Assembly (NCBI RefSeq): GCF_037198285.1
Contig: NZ_CP147243.1
Span: 2,410,422-2,474,421 of the forward strand
Length of the DNA: 64,000 nucleotides
From: Haladaptatus sp. DJG-WS-42
GTDB lineage: Archaea; Halobacteriota; Halobacteria; Halobacteriales; Halococcaceae
Direction of reading: 5' to 3'
This document shows positions 1 through 8,571 of this stretch, in pieces (positions within the stretch are counted from its first letter, which is position 1; every line of letters begins with the position of its first letter). A program made the translations under genes and the position numbers. The notes beneath the pieces are model-generated. The model worked only from the letters and a program-made list of their open reading frames with translations, was not told the origin of the DNA and searched no databases.

Positions 1-613
1 CAGTCGGGTCTGCGAGCCGTCTCGCCATATCGGCCATGTTGAGCGTGCCGGTGGTGGCGTAGAGGCCACCGATGGCGAGCAACATGACGGCACTGCCGAG
101 CAGGTTGAGCACGACGTAGGTGAGCGCCGCACGCGTGTGTTCTTTGCCGCTGTAGAACGCGACGAGGACGTAGCTCGACATGAGCATCACCTCGAACCAG
201 ACGAACAGGTTGAAGATGTCGCCAGTGAGGAACGACCCCGTCACCCCCACCATCATGAGGTGGTAGAGCGGGTGATACGAGACGCGCTGGCCGTAGTCGC
301 TGATGAAGCGCACCGAGTAGGCGAGCGCGGCGAGCGAGACAAGCCCCGCAAGCGCGAGCATGAACACGGCGAGCGCGTCCGCGACGAGCGTGATGCCGAA
401 CGGCGCGGCCCAGTCGGAGAGCTGGTAGACGATGACGCCGTCTGCGTCGGCCTGAATCGCCTGATAGAGGACGGAGACGCCGACGAGGTAGCCAATCCCG
501 CCGAGGGCGCTCAGGGTGCGCTGGACGTTCAGGTAGCTTCGCGTGGCGAGCGTCAGGATGGCCGTCACGAGCGCCGTCAGCAGTGGTGCGACGACGAGGT
601 GTGCTGGTTCCAT
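1..613 (-). CDS. mnhD: Mrp Na+/H+ antiporter subunit D (MnhD/MrpD), 3' end cut by window edge
   Basis: Membrane subunit of the multi-subunit Mrp cation/proton antiporter, homologous to the NuoL/M/N proton-pumping subunits. About 204 residues are visible, all of the N-terminal part; the rest lies left of position 1. The protein is made of hydrophobic helices with the conserved glutamate in WFEVM at about residue 141, in the GDIFNLFVWFEVM segment typical of MrpD and NuoM/L proteins. The ATG at 613-611 overlaps the TGA of mnhC, so the two genes are translationally coupled. It is the fourth visible gene of a minus-strand operon mnhA-B-C-D. Subunits E, F and G are not in view and may follow outside the window. 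Family assignment is confident. Confidence 0.93.
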   Translation of the reverse strand, partial: MEPAHLVVAPLLTALVTAILTLATRSYLNVQRTLSALGGIGYLVGVSVLYQAIQADADGVIVYQLSDWAAPFGITLVADALAVFMLALAGLVSLAALAYSVRFISDYGQRVSYHPLYHLMMVGVTGSFLTGDIFNLFVWFEVMLMSSYVLVAFYSGKEHTRAALTYVVLNLLGSAVMLLAIGGLYATTGTLNMADMARRLADPT

Positions 614-963
614 CAGGTGTCACCTCCGCGTTCGAGTTCGAACAGGTCGATTGTCCCGTGTTCTTGATGGACTCGGTACGTGAGGACGAGCGCGAACGCC
701 GTCGTCCCGAAGCCGATGACGATGGCCGTGAGGACGAGCGCCTGGACGAGCGGGTCGGTGACCGCGCCGACATCGCCGTGGGCTCCGTGGGAGAGAATCG
801 GGACGCTTCCCGACAGCCCGCCCATGGTGACGAGATAGACGTTCGCCGACTGGCTGATGATGGTCACGCCCCAGACGACGCGGACGATGTCGCGTCGGAG
901 GACGAGGAACGTCCCGAGGGCGAACAGCAGGCCAAGGACGGCGGCGAGGGCGAACTGCGTCAT
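613..963 (-). CDS. mnhC: Mrp Na+/H+ antiporter subunit C (MnhC/MrpC)
   Basis: Small NuoK-like membrane subunit of the Mrp antiporter, 116 residues with three predicted membrane helices. The segment around residues 25-50 (RDIVRVVWGVTIISQSANVY) is the typical MrpC region, and the third helix (about 72-95) is followed by a short charged cytoplasmic tail. Its start overlaps the end of mnhB by 4 bases and its stop overlaps the start of mnhD, as expected for tightly coupled subunits of one complex. The length is normal for the family. Confidence 0.95.
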   Translation of the reverse strand: MTQFALAAVLGLLFALGTFLVLRRDIVRVVWGVTIISQSANVYLVTMGGLSGSVPILSHGAHGDVGAVTDPLVQALVLTAIVIGFGTTAFALVLTYRVHQEHGTIDLFELERGGDT

Positions 964-1436
964 TCTGCCCCCACCACCGCGAGAATCGTGAGCAGCGCGC
1001 CAACCACGACGAAGTAGACGCCGAGGTCGAACGCGAGTGCCGAGGCGAGTTCGATTTCATGATAGATTGGTACGTGTTCGACGAACAGCACGGCTTGCGT
1101 GAGGAAGGGGACGCCAAACAGCATGGCGACGACGCCGCTTCCGGCCGCGAGGATGAGTCCAGCGGCGAACAGGCCGCGGTAGTCTTCGACGATGCGTGGT
1201 TGGATGGCATCGAGCGAACTCTCCGGTCTGCGATGGAGGAGTTCTTCTTCGAGGTAGTCTAGCCCGAAGATGATGTAGATGAGGGCGAACGAGGCGACGG
1301 TGAGGACGCCCGCGATGAACCCGCCACCGGGCAGGTTGTGGCCCTGTAAGAGCAGCGCGATGGCTACGAGGAAGATGAGCGGGACGACGATGCGGGTGAC
1401 CGTCCGTGAGATGACGGTTGTGTCCTTTTCTGTCAT
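960..1436 (-). CDS. mnhB: Mrp Na+/H+ antiporter subunit B (MnhB/MrpB)
   Basis: Membrane subunit of the Mrp antiporter carrying the MnhB domain, 158 residues. The HNLPGGGFIAGVL stretch at about residues 33-45 is the hallmark of the family. There are four predicted helices; a polar loop at about 62-85 separates the second and third. The start overlaps the end of mnhA by 4 bases (TGA/ATG overlap) and the end overlaps mnhC. It is expected in the cytoplasmic membrane with MnhA, C and D. Nothing unusual in length or sequence. Confidence 0.95.
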   Translation of the reverse strand: MTEKDTTVISRTVTRIVVPLIFLVAIALLLQGHNLPGGGFIAGVLTVASFALIYIIFGLDYLEEELLHRRPESSLDAIQPRIVEDYRGLFAAGLILAAGSGVVAMLFGVPFLTQAVLFVEHVPIYHEIELASALAFDLGVYFVVVGALLTILAVVGAE

Positions 1437-3892
1437 CCGCGCTCACCTCGCCCACGCATGGCAATCAGAGTGAGCACCGATAGCGCAGCCATCGCGACAA
1501 CCGAGATTTCGCCCAAGGTGTCGAACGCTCTGAAGTCCACGAGGATGACGTTAACGATGTTGCCCCCACCGCCGTATTCGACGAGGAGGTTGCCGTGTTC
1601 TGCGGGGATGCCAGCGCGTTCGATGAAGTAGGTGTAGATGGGGTCGTCCGGCGTCGCAGCGGTCGTGACCAGGACGGTCAGGAAGACGGTGACGCCAACG
1701 ACCGCCGAGAGGACGGCGTCTCGTGCGGCGATTGCGCGCTTTGCCGTGCCGTAGTAGGCTGGGAGTTTGTCGAGGACGAGCAAGAAGATGACCAACACGA
1801 GCGTCTCGATGACGAGTTGGGTCAGTGCGAGGTCGGGGGCGTTTGAGAGCACGAAGAACACCGCGACCATGAACCCCAGAATCGAGAGCGTGAGCACGCC
1901 CGCGATGTGAGACGGCGCGGTGCTCACGGCAATTGCGCCGACCACCGCGGCGAGCAACACGAGCGCGGTTGGAATGCCGATTTCGACGCTCGTGAACGCC
2001 GGGAGGGCAACGCCTGCGGCGAGGTAGCCGCCGAGTGCGAGCACACTCACCGCGGCGAGCGACCACGTGATGTAGGTGCGAACGAGGCCGGTTTGCACCT
2101 GCGGCATCGAGAGCTGTGAGACCGTCGTCAGTCCGTAGACCGTATTGTCGTAGTACCAGTTCGCGCGGAGGTACTTCACGTCGGTCACGGCATTGATGCC
2201 TGCGTGGAGGCGGTCGTAGAACGGCCATGCCACCGCGCCGAGGCCGATGGTGATGGCGCTCATGATGACTGCTGGCTTGAGTTCGGTCGGGAGGCCAATC
2301 GTCATGTGATGGACTTCTTCGCCCGGCGCGTGGGCAGGAATCGCGCTCTCGAACACCGACTGGACGATGGTGTCGATGGCCGTTTGCGGGCTAATCGAGA
2401 TGACGAGCGCGAGCCCGGCGAGCAAGAGCGGCGGCGCGACCATCACCCACGGCGGGGAGTGGACGTGCCCGAGTTCGTCCGGTTTGTCGCCGAAGAACAG
2501 CGAGAGGAACTTGATGGAGTAGAGGAAGGTAAAGACGCTGCCGAGGACGGCGACGGCGGGGAACACCCACCAGAGGCCGCCCGCGTGCGCGGCGACTTCG
2601 TAGGCCGCCTCGAACAGGAGTTCTTTCGAGTAAAAGCCGTTGAACGGCGGAATCCCAGCCATGCTGAGCGCAGCGACAGTCGTAATTGCCGCGACGATTG
2701 GCAGGTCTTTGCGAAGCCCGCCGAGGTCGGAGATGAGCCGCGTGCCCGCCTCGTGGGCGATAATCCCGGCAACGAGGAACAGCGCGGCCTTGAACACCGC
2801 GTGATTTAGGATGTGGAACGCGCCGGTTTCTGCACCCAATTCGTTTGCGAACCCGAACCCGGCGACGATGAGGCCGAGGTGCGAGGCCGTCGAGTAGGCG
2901 AGCAGTTCCTTGATGTCCGTCGCGCCAACGGCGAGGATGGCGGCGACGGTCATCGTAATGAGACCCATGATCGCGAAGATGAGCATCCACTCGTCGCCGA
3001 CGAGGAGCGGCCGGAAGCGGCCGACGAGGTAGACGCCGGCTTTGACCATTGTCGCCGAGTGGAGGAACGCGGAGACGGGCGTGGGCGCTTCCATTGCGTT
3101 TGGCAGCCAGATGTGCAGGGGAACCTGCGCAGATTTCGCCGCCGCGCCGACGCCGATGAGCGCGATGACGGGGACGAGTAGCCCCGAACTGCGGAGCGCC
3201 TCGTTGATGGCGTCTGCGTTCTCGATGAGGCCGGTTTCTGCGCCGACGAGGGTGTAGGTGGCCTCACCGAGCGCCTGCGCGGAGACGTGGTGCAGGAGCA
3301 GGAAGCCAACGAGCATGAACAGCCCGCCCGCGACGGTGATAATCATGGATTTGCGCGCGGCGTACTGCGAGCTGCGTTTGCGCTGGTAGTGGCCGATGAG
3401 CATGAACGAAGACAGGCTCGTCAGCTCCCAGAACACGAACAGTGCGATGAGGTCTGCGGCGAAGGCAACGCCGAGCATCGACCCCATGAACGCGAGCAAT
3501 GAGGCGTAGTACTTGGCCTGACCCGGCTCGCCGTGCATGTAGCCGCCGGAGTAGGTGAGGATGAGCACACCCACGCCGCTGGCGAGGAAGCCAATGAGCA
3601 GCGAGAGGCCGTCTACGTACAGCGTCAGCGAGACGCCGAGTTCAGGTATCCACGGGATGGTGACCGCGCCGACGCGGCCGTACTGCGAGGCGACGAGCGC
3701 GAAACACGCGAGCGCGATTGCCGCCGCGAAGTACGCCGTACGCTCTCCGAGGGCACGGTACACCACCGGGACGAGTGCTGCGCCGAGAAACGGGAGCGCG
3801 AGCACCGCGAGCAACGCGAGGGTGTCCGGAGCAGGCGCTGACGTTGCCGCGACGGCCGAGGTCAACAGACCCTGGCCAGCGAGAGGAACCAT
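1433..3892 (-). CDS. mnhA: Mrp Na+/H+ antiporter subunit A (MnhA/MrpA)
   Basis: Largest subunit of the Mrp antiporter, about 819 residues from the ATG at 3892. The first 500 or so residues are NuoL-like, with the conserved glutamate in FVFWELTS (about residue 156) and the HIWLPNAMEAPTPVSAFLHS block. The C-terminal third contains the MbhD/MbhE-like helices characteristic of MrpA (segment ending VIFLLVLDKLPAYYG and onward). A GTG at 3940 would add 16 residues; the ATG is preferred because it gives a normal MrpA N-terminus. It is the promoter-proximal gene of the operon. MrpA and MrpD are the likely ion-translocating subunits by family knowledge. The complex probably supports Na+ extrusion and pH control in a salt-loving cell. 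Confidence 0.93.
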   Translation of the reverse strand: MVPLAGQGLLTSAVAATSAPAPDTLALLAVLALPFLGAALVPVVYRALGERTAYFAAAIALACFALVASQYGRVGAVTIPWIPELGVSLTLYVDGLSLLIGFLASGVGVLILTYSGGYMHGEPGQAKYYASLLAFMGSMLGVAFAADLIALFVFWELTSLSSFMLIGHYQRKRSSQYAARKSMIITVAGGLFMLVGFLLLHHVSAQALGEATYTLVGAETGLIENADAINEALRSSGLLVPVIALIGVGAAAKSAQVPLHIWLPNAMEAPTPVSAFLHSATMVKAGVYLVGRFRPLLVGDEWMLIFAIMGLITMTVAAILAVGATDIKELLAYSTASHLGLIVAGFGFANELGAETGAFHILNHAVFKAALFLVAGIIAHEAGTRLISDLGGLRKDLPIVAAITTVAALSMAGIPPFNGFYSKELLFEAAYEVAAHAGGLWWVFPAVAVLGSVFTFLYSIKFLSLFFGDKPDELGHVHSPPWVMVAPPLLLAGLALVISISPQTAIDTIVQSVFESAIPAHAPGEEVHHMTIGLPTELKPAVIMSAITIGLGAVAWPFYDRLHAGINAVTDVKYLRANWYYDNTVYGLTTVSQLSMPQVQTGLVRTYITWSLAAVSVLALGGYLAAGVALPAFTSVEIGIPTALVLLAAVVGAIAVSTAPSHIAGVLTLSILGFMVAVFFVLSNAPDLALTQLVIETLVLVIFLLVLDKLPAYYGTAKRAIAARDAVLSAVVGVTVFLTVLVTTAATPDDPIYTYFIERAGIPAEHGNLLVEYGGGGNIVNVILVDFRAFDTLGEISVVAMAALSVLTLIAMRGRGERG

Positions 3893-4238
3893 ATCGGGAA
3901 CGCCAGACGTCTGCAGGAATGACAGCGTCTGTGGTAGCACAACTGTTGTTCACAAGCAAATCAACTTAACCGTTCTCAATGATTGCGCGAACCCGTCTCG
4001 TGGTGATTTTGCGTGCCTTTTTTAACTTCCCACAAACCTTGCCGGAAACACACCCCGGAAACAGTCTGTTAGCTGATAGAACTGTGAAAGCGCATATTTC
4101 CTGTTGTTAATAAACAATTTCCTGCCACAGAAACATTTAATATTCCTGAATACTTCATATAGGGTGAACACTCTGGTCAACACTGGAGATGGGGGGAAGG
4201 GGATTAGGAACTAATCTTCTACCAGCTTCAGCTAAGTA
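3893..4238. promoter_or_regulatory. AT-rich divergent promoter region between mnhA and the first pilin
   Basis: About 400 bases without a gene separate the divergent mnhA and pilin genes. The stretch is clearly more AT-rich than its neighbours. A TATA-like element (tttaatatt, about 4136-4144) lies on the pilin side. If used, transcription would begin near 4165 and give the pilin mRNA a leader of roughly 125 bases, long for a haloarchaeon. No convincing open reading frame or RNA gene was seen. The promoter assignment is inference from composition and position. Confidence 0.45.
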
Positions 4239-4257
4239 AACAGGGCACTGCTCTGTT
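4239..4257 (+). promoter_or_regulatory. Short hairpin in the predicted leader of the first pilin mRNA
   Basis: The sequence aacagggcactgctctgtt can fold in RNA as an 8-pair stem (one G-U pair) around a 3-base loop. It ends 33 bases before the pilin ATG. A purine-rich GAGG at about 4279-4282 sits 8 bases before the ATG and could serve as a ribosome-binding site. A role in translation control is only a possibility. Confidence 0.35.
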
Positions 4258-4290
4258 GGGAACACGGTCGGGGTGTCTGAGGAAAACACA

Positions 4291-4713
4291 ATGCAGTTAA
4301 AACAACTCTTTACAGAAGAGGACGCAGTCTCGCCAGTGATTGGGGTTATCTTGATGGTCGCCATTACGGTCATTCTCGCCGCTGTCATCGGGACGTTCGT
4401 TCTCAACCTTGGGGATCAAGTGGGGGACGCGGCTCCGCAGGCAAAGTTCAGCTTCGACTACACCGAATCAACGGATACGCTCGTGATTACCCACGAATCC
4501 GGTGACAGAGTCAAGGCAACTGACCTGAAAATTAAAGACGGTGATGGTGACACTGACACTGACTGGGATGCGGCTGGTGGCAGCACCTTCGCAACCGCTG
4601 GCGATTCAGTGACGCTCAACCCAGTTGAGTCAGATGACACCGTCCGCCTCATCTACGACGACGGCTCTGGTGACACGGCAACCATCCAGAAGTGGTCTGG
4701 TCCGGACGCATAA
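4291..4713 (+). CDS. Archaeal type IV pilin, twin 1
   Basis: Prepilin of 140 residues. The N-terminus [20 protein letters not shown] is the class III signal of haloarchaeal PilA-type pilins. A short polar leader is followed by a hydrophobic helix (about residues 11-35) that also packs the pilus core; cleavage by the prepilin peptidase PibD is expected near the start of the helix. An in-frame GTG at 4273 would add six residues but would disrupt this signal, so the ATG at 4291 is chosen. The C-terminal domain is beta-rich and acidic, with LVITHESGD near residue 66 and the ending ATIQKWSGPDA. The N-terminal 46 residues are identical to those of the pilin at 4951. No N-X-S/T sequon is present. 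It is probably an adhesion or surface pilus subunit. Confidence 0.88.
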   Translation: MQLKQLFTEEDAVSPVIGVILMVAITVILAAVIGTFVLNLGDQVGDAAPQAKFSFDYTESTDTLVITHESGDRVKATDLKIKDGDGDTDTDWDAAGGSTFATAGDSVTLNPVESDDTVRLIYDDGSGDTATIQKWSGPDA

Positions 4714-4833
4714 TCGGCAAAACATCGCCAACATTCACTTTTTCTGACGGTAAAAATCTCGACCTGTGGGTTCGCCCATAGGGCAATATGTTATCAATGT
4801 TTACCTTAATTTCAGATTAAATTTCCTGCGTAG

Positions 4834-4841
4834 ATTTATTA
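4834..4841 (+). promoter_or_regulatory. TATA-like box of the second pilin
   Basis: The AT-rich octamer tttattag lies in the gap between the two pilins. A start of transcription about 25-30 bases downstream would fall at about 4862-4866, at the first arm of the inverted repeat in the leader. The assignment rests on sequence and spacing only. Confidence 0.4.
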
Positions 4842-4865
4842 GGCTATAGCTAATATCAATAATTA

Positions 4866-4937
4866 GCACGCTCTGACGGGATGGAAAATCGCGCCCACCG
4901 GAATTGTCGGTTTTCTTCCGCACTCGAAAGAGCGTGC
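4866..4937 (+). promoter_or_regulatory. Leader inverted repeat just before the second pilin
   Basis: gcacgctct at 4866-4874 is perfectly complementary to agagcgtgc at 4929-4937, enclosing 54 bases. The second arm ends 13 bases before the pilin ATG, so folding would place a stem next to the start codon. If the TATA-like box at 4834 is used, the mRNA would begin almost exactly at the first arm. This could be a translation control element or an mRNA-stabilising 5' stem. The pairing is seen directly; the function is inferred. Confidence 0.4.
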
Positions 4938-4950
4938 ATGGGAATAAACC

Positions 4951-5421
4951 ATGCAACTCAAACAACTCTTTACAGAAGAAGACGCGGTATCGCCCGTGAT
5001 TGGCGTCATCTTGATGGTCGCCATCACGGTCATTCTGGCCGCCGTTATCGGCACGTTCGTACTCAACCTGGGCGACCAGGTGGGGGACAGCGCTCCGCAG
5101 GCAAAGTTCGACTTCGATTATACTGAAGAATCAGCTGCTTCTGACTCACTCGTAATCACCCATGAAAGTGGAGATAAAATCAAGGGTGCAAATTTGAACG
5201 TCAAAGTTACCGGTGCAACTGACCTCGAAGAAACGGAAAGCACTTGGGATGGTACGCTTGGAGGAGACACTGATGTAACTGCTGGGGCCTCAGTTGACCT
5301 TGCAGATCTTGATACATCAGGTAGTGACTCAGACCTCTCCGGCGCAACGGTTCGTCTCATTTACGACGATGGCTCCGGCGACACTGCAACCATCCAGACG
5401 TGGGACGGGCCAGACGCATAA
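4951..5421 (+). CDS. Archaeal type IV pilin, twin 2
   Basis: Prepilin of 156 residues. The first 46 residues are identical to twin 1, with the same class III signal ([12 protein letters not shown] then a hydrophobic helix). The last 25 or so residues are nearly identical too, ending [18 protein letters not shown]. Between them lies a divergent Ser/Thr/Asp-rich segment (about residues 60-130), about 16 residues longer than in twin 1 and lower in GC than its flanks. Conserved islands such as LVITHESGD survive inside it. The pattern suggests a recent duplication whose exposed middle has diverged. Both twins are presumably processed by the same peptidase and assembled by a pilus motor encoded elsewhere. 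The gene has its own leader and a T-rich terminator. Confidence 0.88.
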   Translation: MQLKQLFTEEDAVSPVIGVILMVAITVILAAVIGTFVLNLGDQVGDSAPQAKFDFDYTEESAASDSLVITHESGDKIKGANLNVKVTGATDLEETESTWDGTLGGDTDVTAGASVDLADLDTSGSDSDLSGATVRLIYDDGSGDTATIQTWDGPDA

Positions 5422-5436
5422 TCAACTAACTCTCTT

Positions 5437-5447
5437 TCGGTTTTTTT
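5437..5447 (+). terminator. T-tract terminator after the second pilin
   Basis: The sequence tcgg followed by seven T residues (5441-5447), about 20 bases after the pilin stop, is a typical archaeal intrinsic termination signal. It separates the pilin from the downstream gene cluster at 5668. Confidence 0.5.
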
Positions 5448-5667
5448 CCACCGTCCATGAGTGACAACGCTTCTAAACCTACCACGCAGTTGAAAGGCAG
5501 ATAATACTCCCCATCCTGAGACACCTTTTCACCCCCGCTCTATTCACCACTCTAAAGACGAAAAATAGTCTCATGAGCCATCTCTTTTATCTCCTAGGAG
5601 CACGACTATCAGGATAGGCAACTAGTCGGGTAGTGGGGTACTATCAGCGCGTCTGCCGGGGAATACA

Positions 5668-6087
5668 ATGGTTTGGGGAGTCCGAACACGAGAATTAATT
5701 TACAGTAAACAGGGTCGCAATGCGCTCATCGTAGCGGCAGTGCTCTTGCTCATCATTCCGTTCGCCACGGGGTACGTTGGGCTGGCCGACCTCACGAGTA
5801 GTCCAGAGCCGGTGCCGACGGTGTCGTTTAGCTTCAAGTATAACGAGGGTGGCCACGAGCTCACCGTGGTTCACGAATCCGGGTCGCGGCTCGCCGGTGA
5901 CTCGGTTCGGTTCCAGACGACTGACGGGCAGTATCTTGGGGTATGGCAAGGTCCCATCGACGCCGGTGATTCAATCACGCTGCTGAACGTGCCCGCGGAC
6001 GCAACCGTGCAAGCGGTGTGGTACTCAGAACAGCGTGACGCTGAAATCGTCCTCGACGAGTGGGACGGGCCGGATGTTTCCGCGTAG
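5668..6087 (+). CDS. Pilin-like protein with a non-pilin membrane anchor
   Basis: Protein of 139 residues. Its C-terminal domain aligns by eye with the two pilins upstream: F-x-F-x-Y near residue 52, LTVVHESGSRL matching [18 protein letters not shown] matching AGDSVTL, and DEWDGPD matching KWSGPDA. The N-terminus differs. Instead of the EDAVSPVIG signal it has a basic segment (about residues 6-17) and one hydrophobic helix (about 18-36, ALIVAAVLLLIIPFATGY). It is therefore either a minor pilin or tip/initiator protein with a degenerate signal, or a membrane-anchored paralogue that is not assembled. It is followed at 42 bases by a secreted protein and then a membrane protein, probably one operon. 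Confidence 0.7.
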   Translation: MVWGVRTRELIYSKQGRNALIVAAVLLLIIPFATGYVGLADLTSSPEPVPTVSFSFKYNEGGHELTVVHESGSRLAGDSVRFQTTDGQYLGVWQGPIDAGDSITLLNVPADATVQAVWYSEQRDAEIVLDEWDGPDVSA

Positions 6088-6129
6088 GAGCGACGGGATT
6101 TATGATGGTTGCATCAGTTTTCGGATACA

Positions 6130-6627
6130 ATGCAGCCGGTACGAGCCGTCGCGTCCGCGACGCTGCTCATTCTTTTGACTGTGACCGTCGTCTCCGGCCC
6201 GCTGGTCGGGGCGGTTGACCTCACGCCCGAATCGCAGGCGGACGATGCGCCGATTGGCTCCGGTGGGGCGGAGGTGTCCGTGCTGTCCGTGCCGTCAGAC
6301 GGTGTCACCCTCGAACGCGGGCAGTACGGCTCTGCGTCGTTCTACCTCCACGCGCCAGACGCGCGTGTCCGTGTCGATGCGGTTTCCGGGCAACCAATGG
6401 TCGTCTACAAGATTCGGATTCCCGAACTCGGCGCGACCTTCGGAACGACGCGGTTTTTGAGTGCGGACGATGTCGGCACGCACACGCTCTCGCTCGGACA
6501 GAAGGCGTTCGCCCCACACCGCATCTCACAGGATTCCTACGACGCTGAACTCATCGTCCTCGTTCGCACGGGCAACGACGAACACGAACTGGCTCGACAG
6601 TCGGTTACGGTGGCGGTTGTTCGATGA
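6130..6627 (+). CDS. Secreted or membrane-anchored protein of unknown function, pilin locus
   Basis: 165 residues from the ATG at 6130; a TTG at 6109 in the same frame would place polar residues before the signal peptide and is less likely. The first 29 or so residues form a clear Sec-type signal peptide (hydrophobic stretch LLILLTVTVVSGPLVGA). The mature part looks beta-rich, with regular alternation and few charged clusters, like a small extracellular beta-sandwich. No catalytic motif or cysteine pair was recognised. The stop overlaps the start of the membrane protein at 6624 (ATGA), so the two are probably made together. Position suggests a part in surface-structure assembly; the family is not recognised. 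Confidence 0.65.
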   Translation: MQPVRAVASATLLILLTVTVVSGPLVGAVDLTPESQADDAPIGSGGAEVSVLSVPSDGVTLERGQYGSASFYLHAPDARVRVDAVSGQPMVVYKIRIPELGATFGTTRFLSADDVGTHTLSLGQKAFAPHRISQDSYDAELIVLVRTGNDEHELARQSVTVAVVR

Positions 6628-8534
6628 ACCGGTTGGCAGCCCACAACGCCAAAGCGCGTGCGTTGCGATTGGGCAAACTCCTATTCGGCGACCTGCGCGG
6701 TCTGCTCGTGTTCATCGTCGCGCTCTGGGTTTTCGTCCTCTACTGGCGAATCGGCATCTTCATCTCGGATACGTTCACCGTCGCAAACGCGTTCGTCGCC
6801 GTCTCGGAGGGACATCTCTGGCTCGACCGCTTCCCCTACGGCCCGGGGCCGAACACGCCCGGGATGGTGATCGTCGATGGGAAACTCTACGGGCGTAATT
6901 ATGGACAGATATTCCTCGCCCTCCCCTTCTTGTGGGCGTTTCAAGCGATAGCTGTCGTCGCAGACCCACGTGTCGCCCTCGTTGCAGGGTGGAGCGGCCT
7001 GACCCTCGCCGGCTGGGTCGTCGCCGGACGATTAGCCAACCGAACCACCGAGTTCACCGTTGCGGGGAGTGTCCTCGCGTTGTGCCTCTTCGCGGCGAAC
7101 CTCACGTTTGCGACGCCACTTGACCCGTTTTGGACGCATCAAGCGGCGCTCCAAGTCGCGTCGATGGTCGCCGCCGCCTTCGTCGGCGTCGTCCTCTATC
7201 GGCTGCTCACCGAAATTCATGGCCACCGCGTTGGGCTCATCACCGGGCTGTTCGCCGTGCTCGCCACGCCGGTCGGCTTCTGGGCGTCGATTCCAAAGCG
7301 CCATGCACTGACGACGTTGTTCGCCGTCTGTACGCTCTACTGTTTCTACAAGAGCCGAGACGGGAACCTCAAACTGCGTGCACTCGCCTACGTGTTTGTT
7401 GGCCTCACGGCGTGGATTCACGCGCCCGAGGCGTTCGTTCTCATCGTCGCACTTGCCGTCGTTGACATTCCGACCGCGAAGTCGAACGACCGTCGGACGC
7501 TTGCAGCGCTCGGCATCGCCTTCGCCATCTCCCTCCTCCCGTTTTTTATCACTAATGCGCTTATCTCTGGGAACCCGATTCAACCGCCACGACTCCTGCC
7601 CCAGTACGATGGTGGCCCCATCCCTGACGCACCCGCCCCAAGTGGGGAAGGTGGACTCGGTGGGGGTGGCGAAAGTGGAGGGAGTGGGGGAAGCGGAGAG
7701 AGTGTGAGTCAAAGCCCCTCGTTCGTCAGGTTGGTGCTGAAAACAGTCGCAGCACTTGGTTCCTCAGCAGTTGGGAAAATCACCATCTTCACCACGCTGT
7801 TCACTGACGGCCTCTCAGTTGCTGTTCACTCGCCAGAACGCCTCTTTCAGACATACATCCGGCAAGGTTACTACGTGAGAGGGGTCGCAAACGACGGCAA
7901 CGAGGCCATCAATCTCTCCATTCTCGAATCGGCCCCCATCCTCGGCGCACTCACCGCGTTTCCGGTGTATGCGGTACACCGATTCCGCGAGAAAACTCGC
8001 GTTAGTGCGTGGCTTTCCACGCCAGTCGGGGCGACTGACGCCTTTGCACTCGTCTACTGCGCGCTCCTGACTGCGGTGTATCTCCCACGGCTCCCGCTCT
8101 ACGCCACAATTACGGTTCGCTATCTGCTCCCGGTGTTCCCGTTCTTGCTCTATGCGGTGATGCGCCTGCCGTCGATACGTCGCGTCGTTGCACACGAGCT
8201 CCAGACGCTTGCGTGGGCGTACGCGGGAACAGTACTCGTCGGTGGGCAGGTGCTGGTGCTCGCGCTGTTAGTCCAGCGGCCCGCGCTCGGTGAAGCCGTC
8301 CAACTTCACGCCCTGCTTGGAATCGCCGTAGGCGGCGCATTCGGCCTCTGGACGATTGCGAGCATCCACTGGTCGCGCGTAGACAACCTTGGAGCAGCGT
8401 TGCTGGGGATTGTCGCAGGCACGGGAACGCTGTTCTTGTTGCTTTCGGGCATCGAATACTTCGCCTACGCGGGCGACTTTGCCCTGCCGGTGAGCCAACG
8501 AATATCGGAGTTGCTCCCGTTGTTGGCCGGATAA
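6624..8534 (+). CDS. Multi-spanning membrane protein resembling GT-C glycosyltransferases
   Basis: 636 residues with about a dozen predicted membrane helices. After the first helix, the extracellular loop carries an acidic residue (ISDTF, about 49), then [19 protein letters not shown] at about residues 84-102. This resembles the first-loop segment of lipid-linked-sugar dependent GT-C enzymes (DGxxYSxxAPGxxxLALPxY). A Gly/Ser-rich acidic loop at about 335-365 splits two hydrophobic halves. It overlaps the secreted-protein gene upstream. Inference: a glycosyltransferase or polymer-handling membrane protein serving the neighbouring surface proteins. The GT-C link rests on topology and one motif, so it is tentative. 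Confidence 0.6.
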   Translation: MNRLAAHNAKARALRLGKLLFGDLRGLLVFIVALWVFVLYWRIGIFISDTFTVANAFVAVSEGHLWLDRFPYGPGPNTPGMVIVDGKLYGRNYGQIFLALPFLWAFQAIAVVADPRVALVAGWSGLTLAGWVVAGRLANRTTEFTVAGSVLALCLFAANLTFATPLDPFWTHQAALQVASMVAAAFVGVVLYRLLTEIHGHRVGLITGLFAVLATPVGFWASIPKRHALTTLFAVCTLYCFYKSRDGNLKLRALAYVFVGLTAWIHAPEAFVLIVALAVVDIPTAKSNDRRTLAALGIAFAISLLPFFITNALISGNPIQPPRLLPQYDGGPIPDAPAPSGEGGLGGGGESGGSGGSGESVSQSPSFVRLVLKTVAALGSSAVGKITIFTTLFTDGLSVAVHSPERLFQTYIRQGYYVRGVANDGNEAINLSILESAPILGALTAFPVYAVHRFREKTRVSAWLSTPVGATDAFALVYCALLTAVYLPRLPLYATITVRYLLPVFPFLLYAVMRLPSIRRVVAHELQTLAWAYAGTVLVGGQVLVLALLVQRPALGEAVQLHALLGIAVGGAFGLWTIASIHWSRVDNLGAALLGIVAGTGTLFLLLSGIEYFAYAGDFALPVSQRISELLPLLAG

Positions 8535-8571
8535 TCGTCAGTTTTTACCGGGGTGTTGCACTACCCACGAC

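Noticed and set aside
4291-5421. N-glycosylation sites in the twin pilins
   Set aside because: No N-X-S/T with X other than proline was found in either pilin, so N-linked sugar on the pilins was not proposed.
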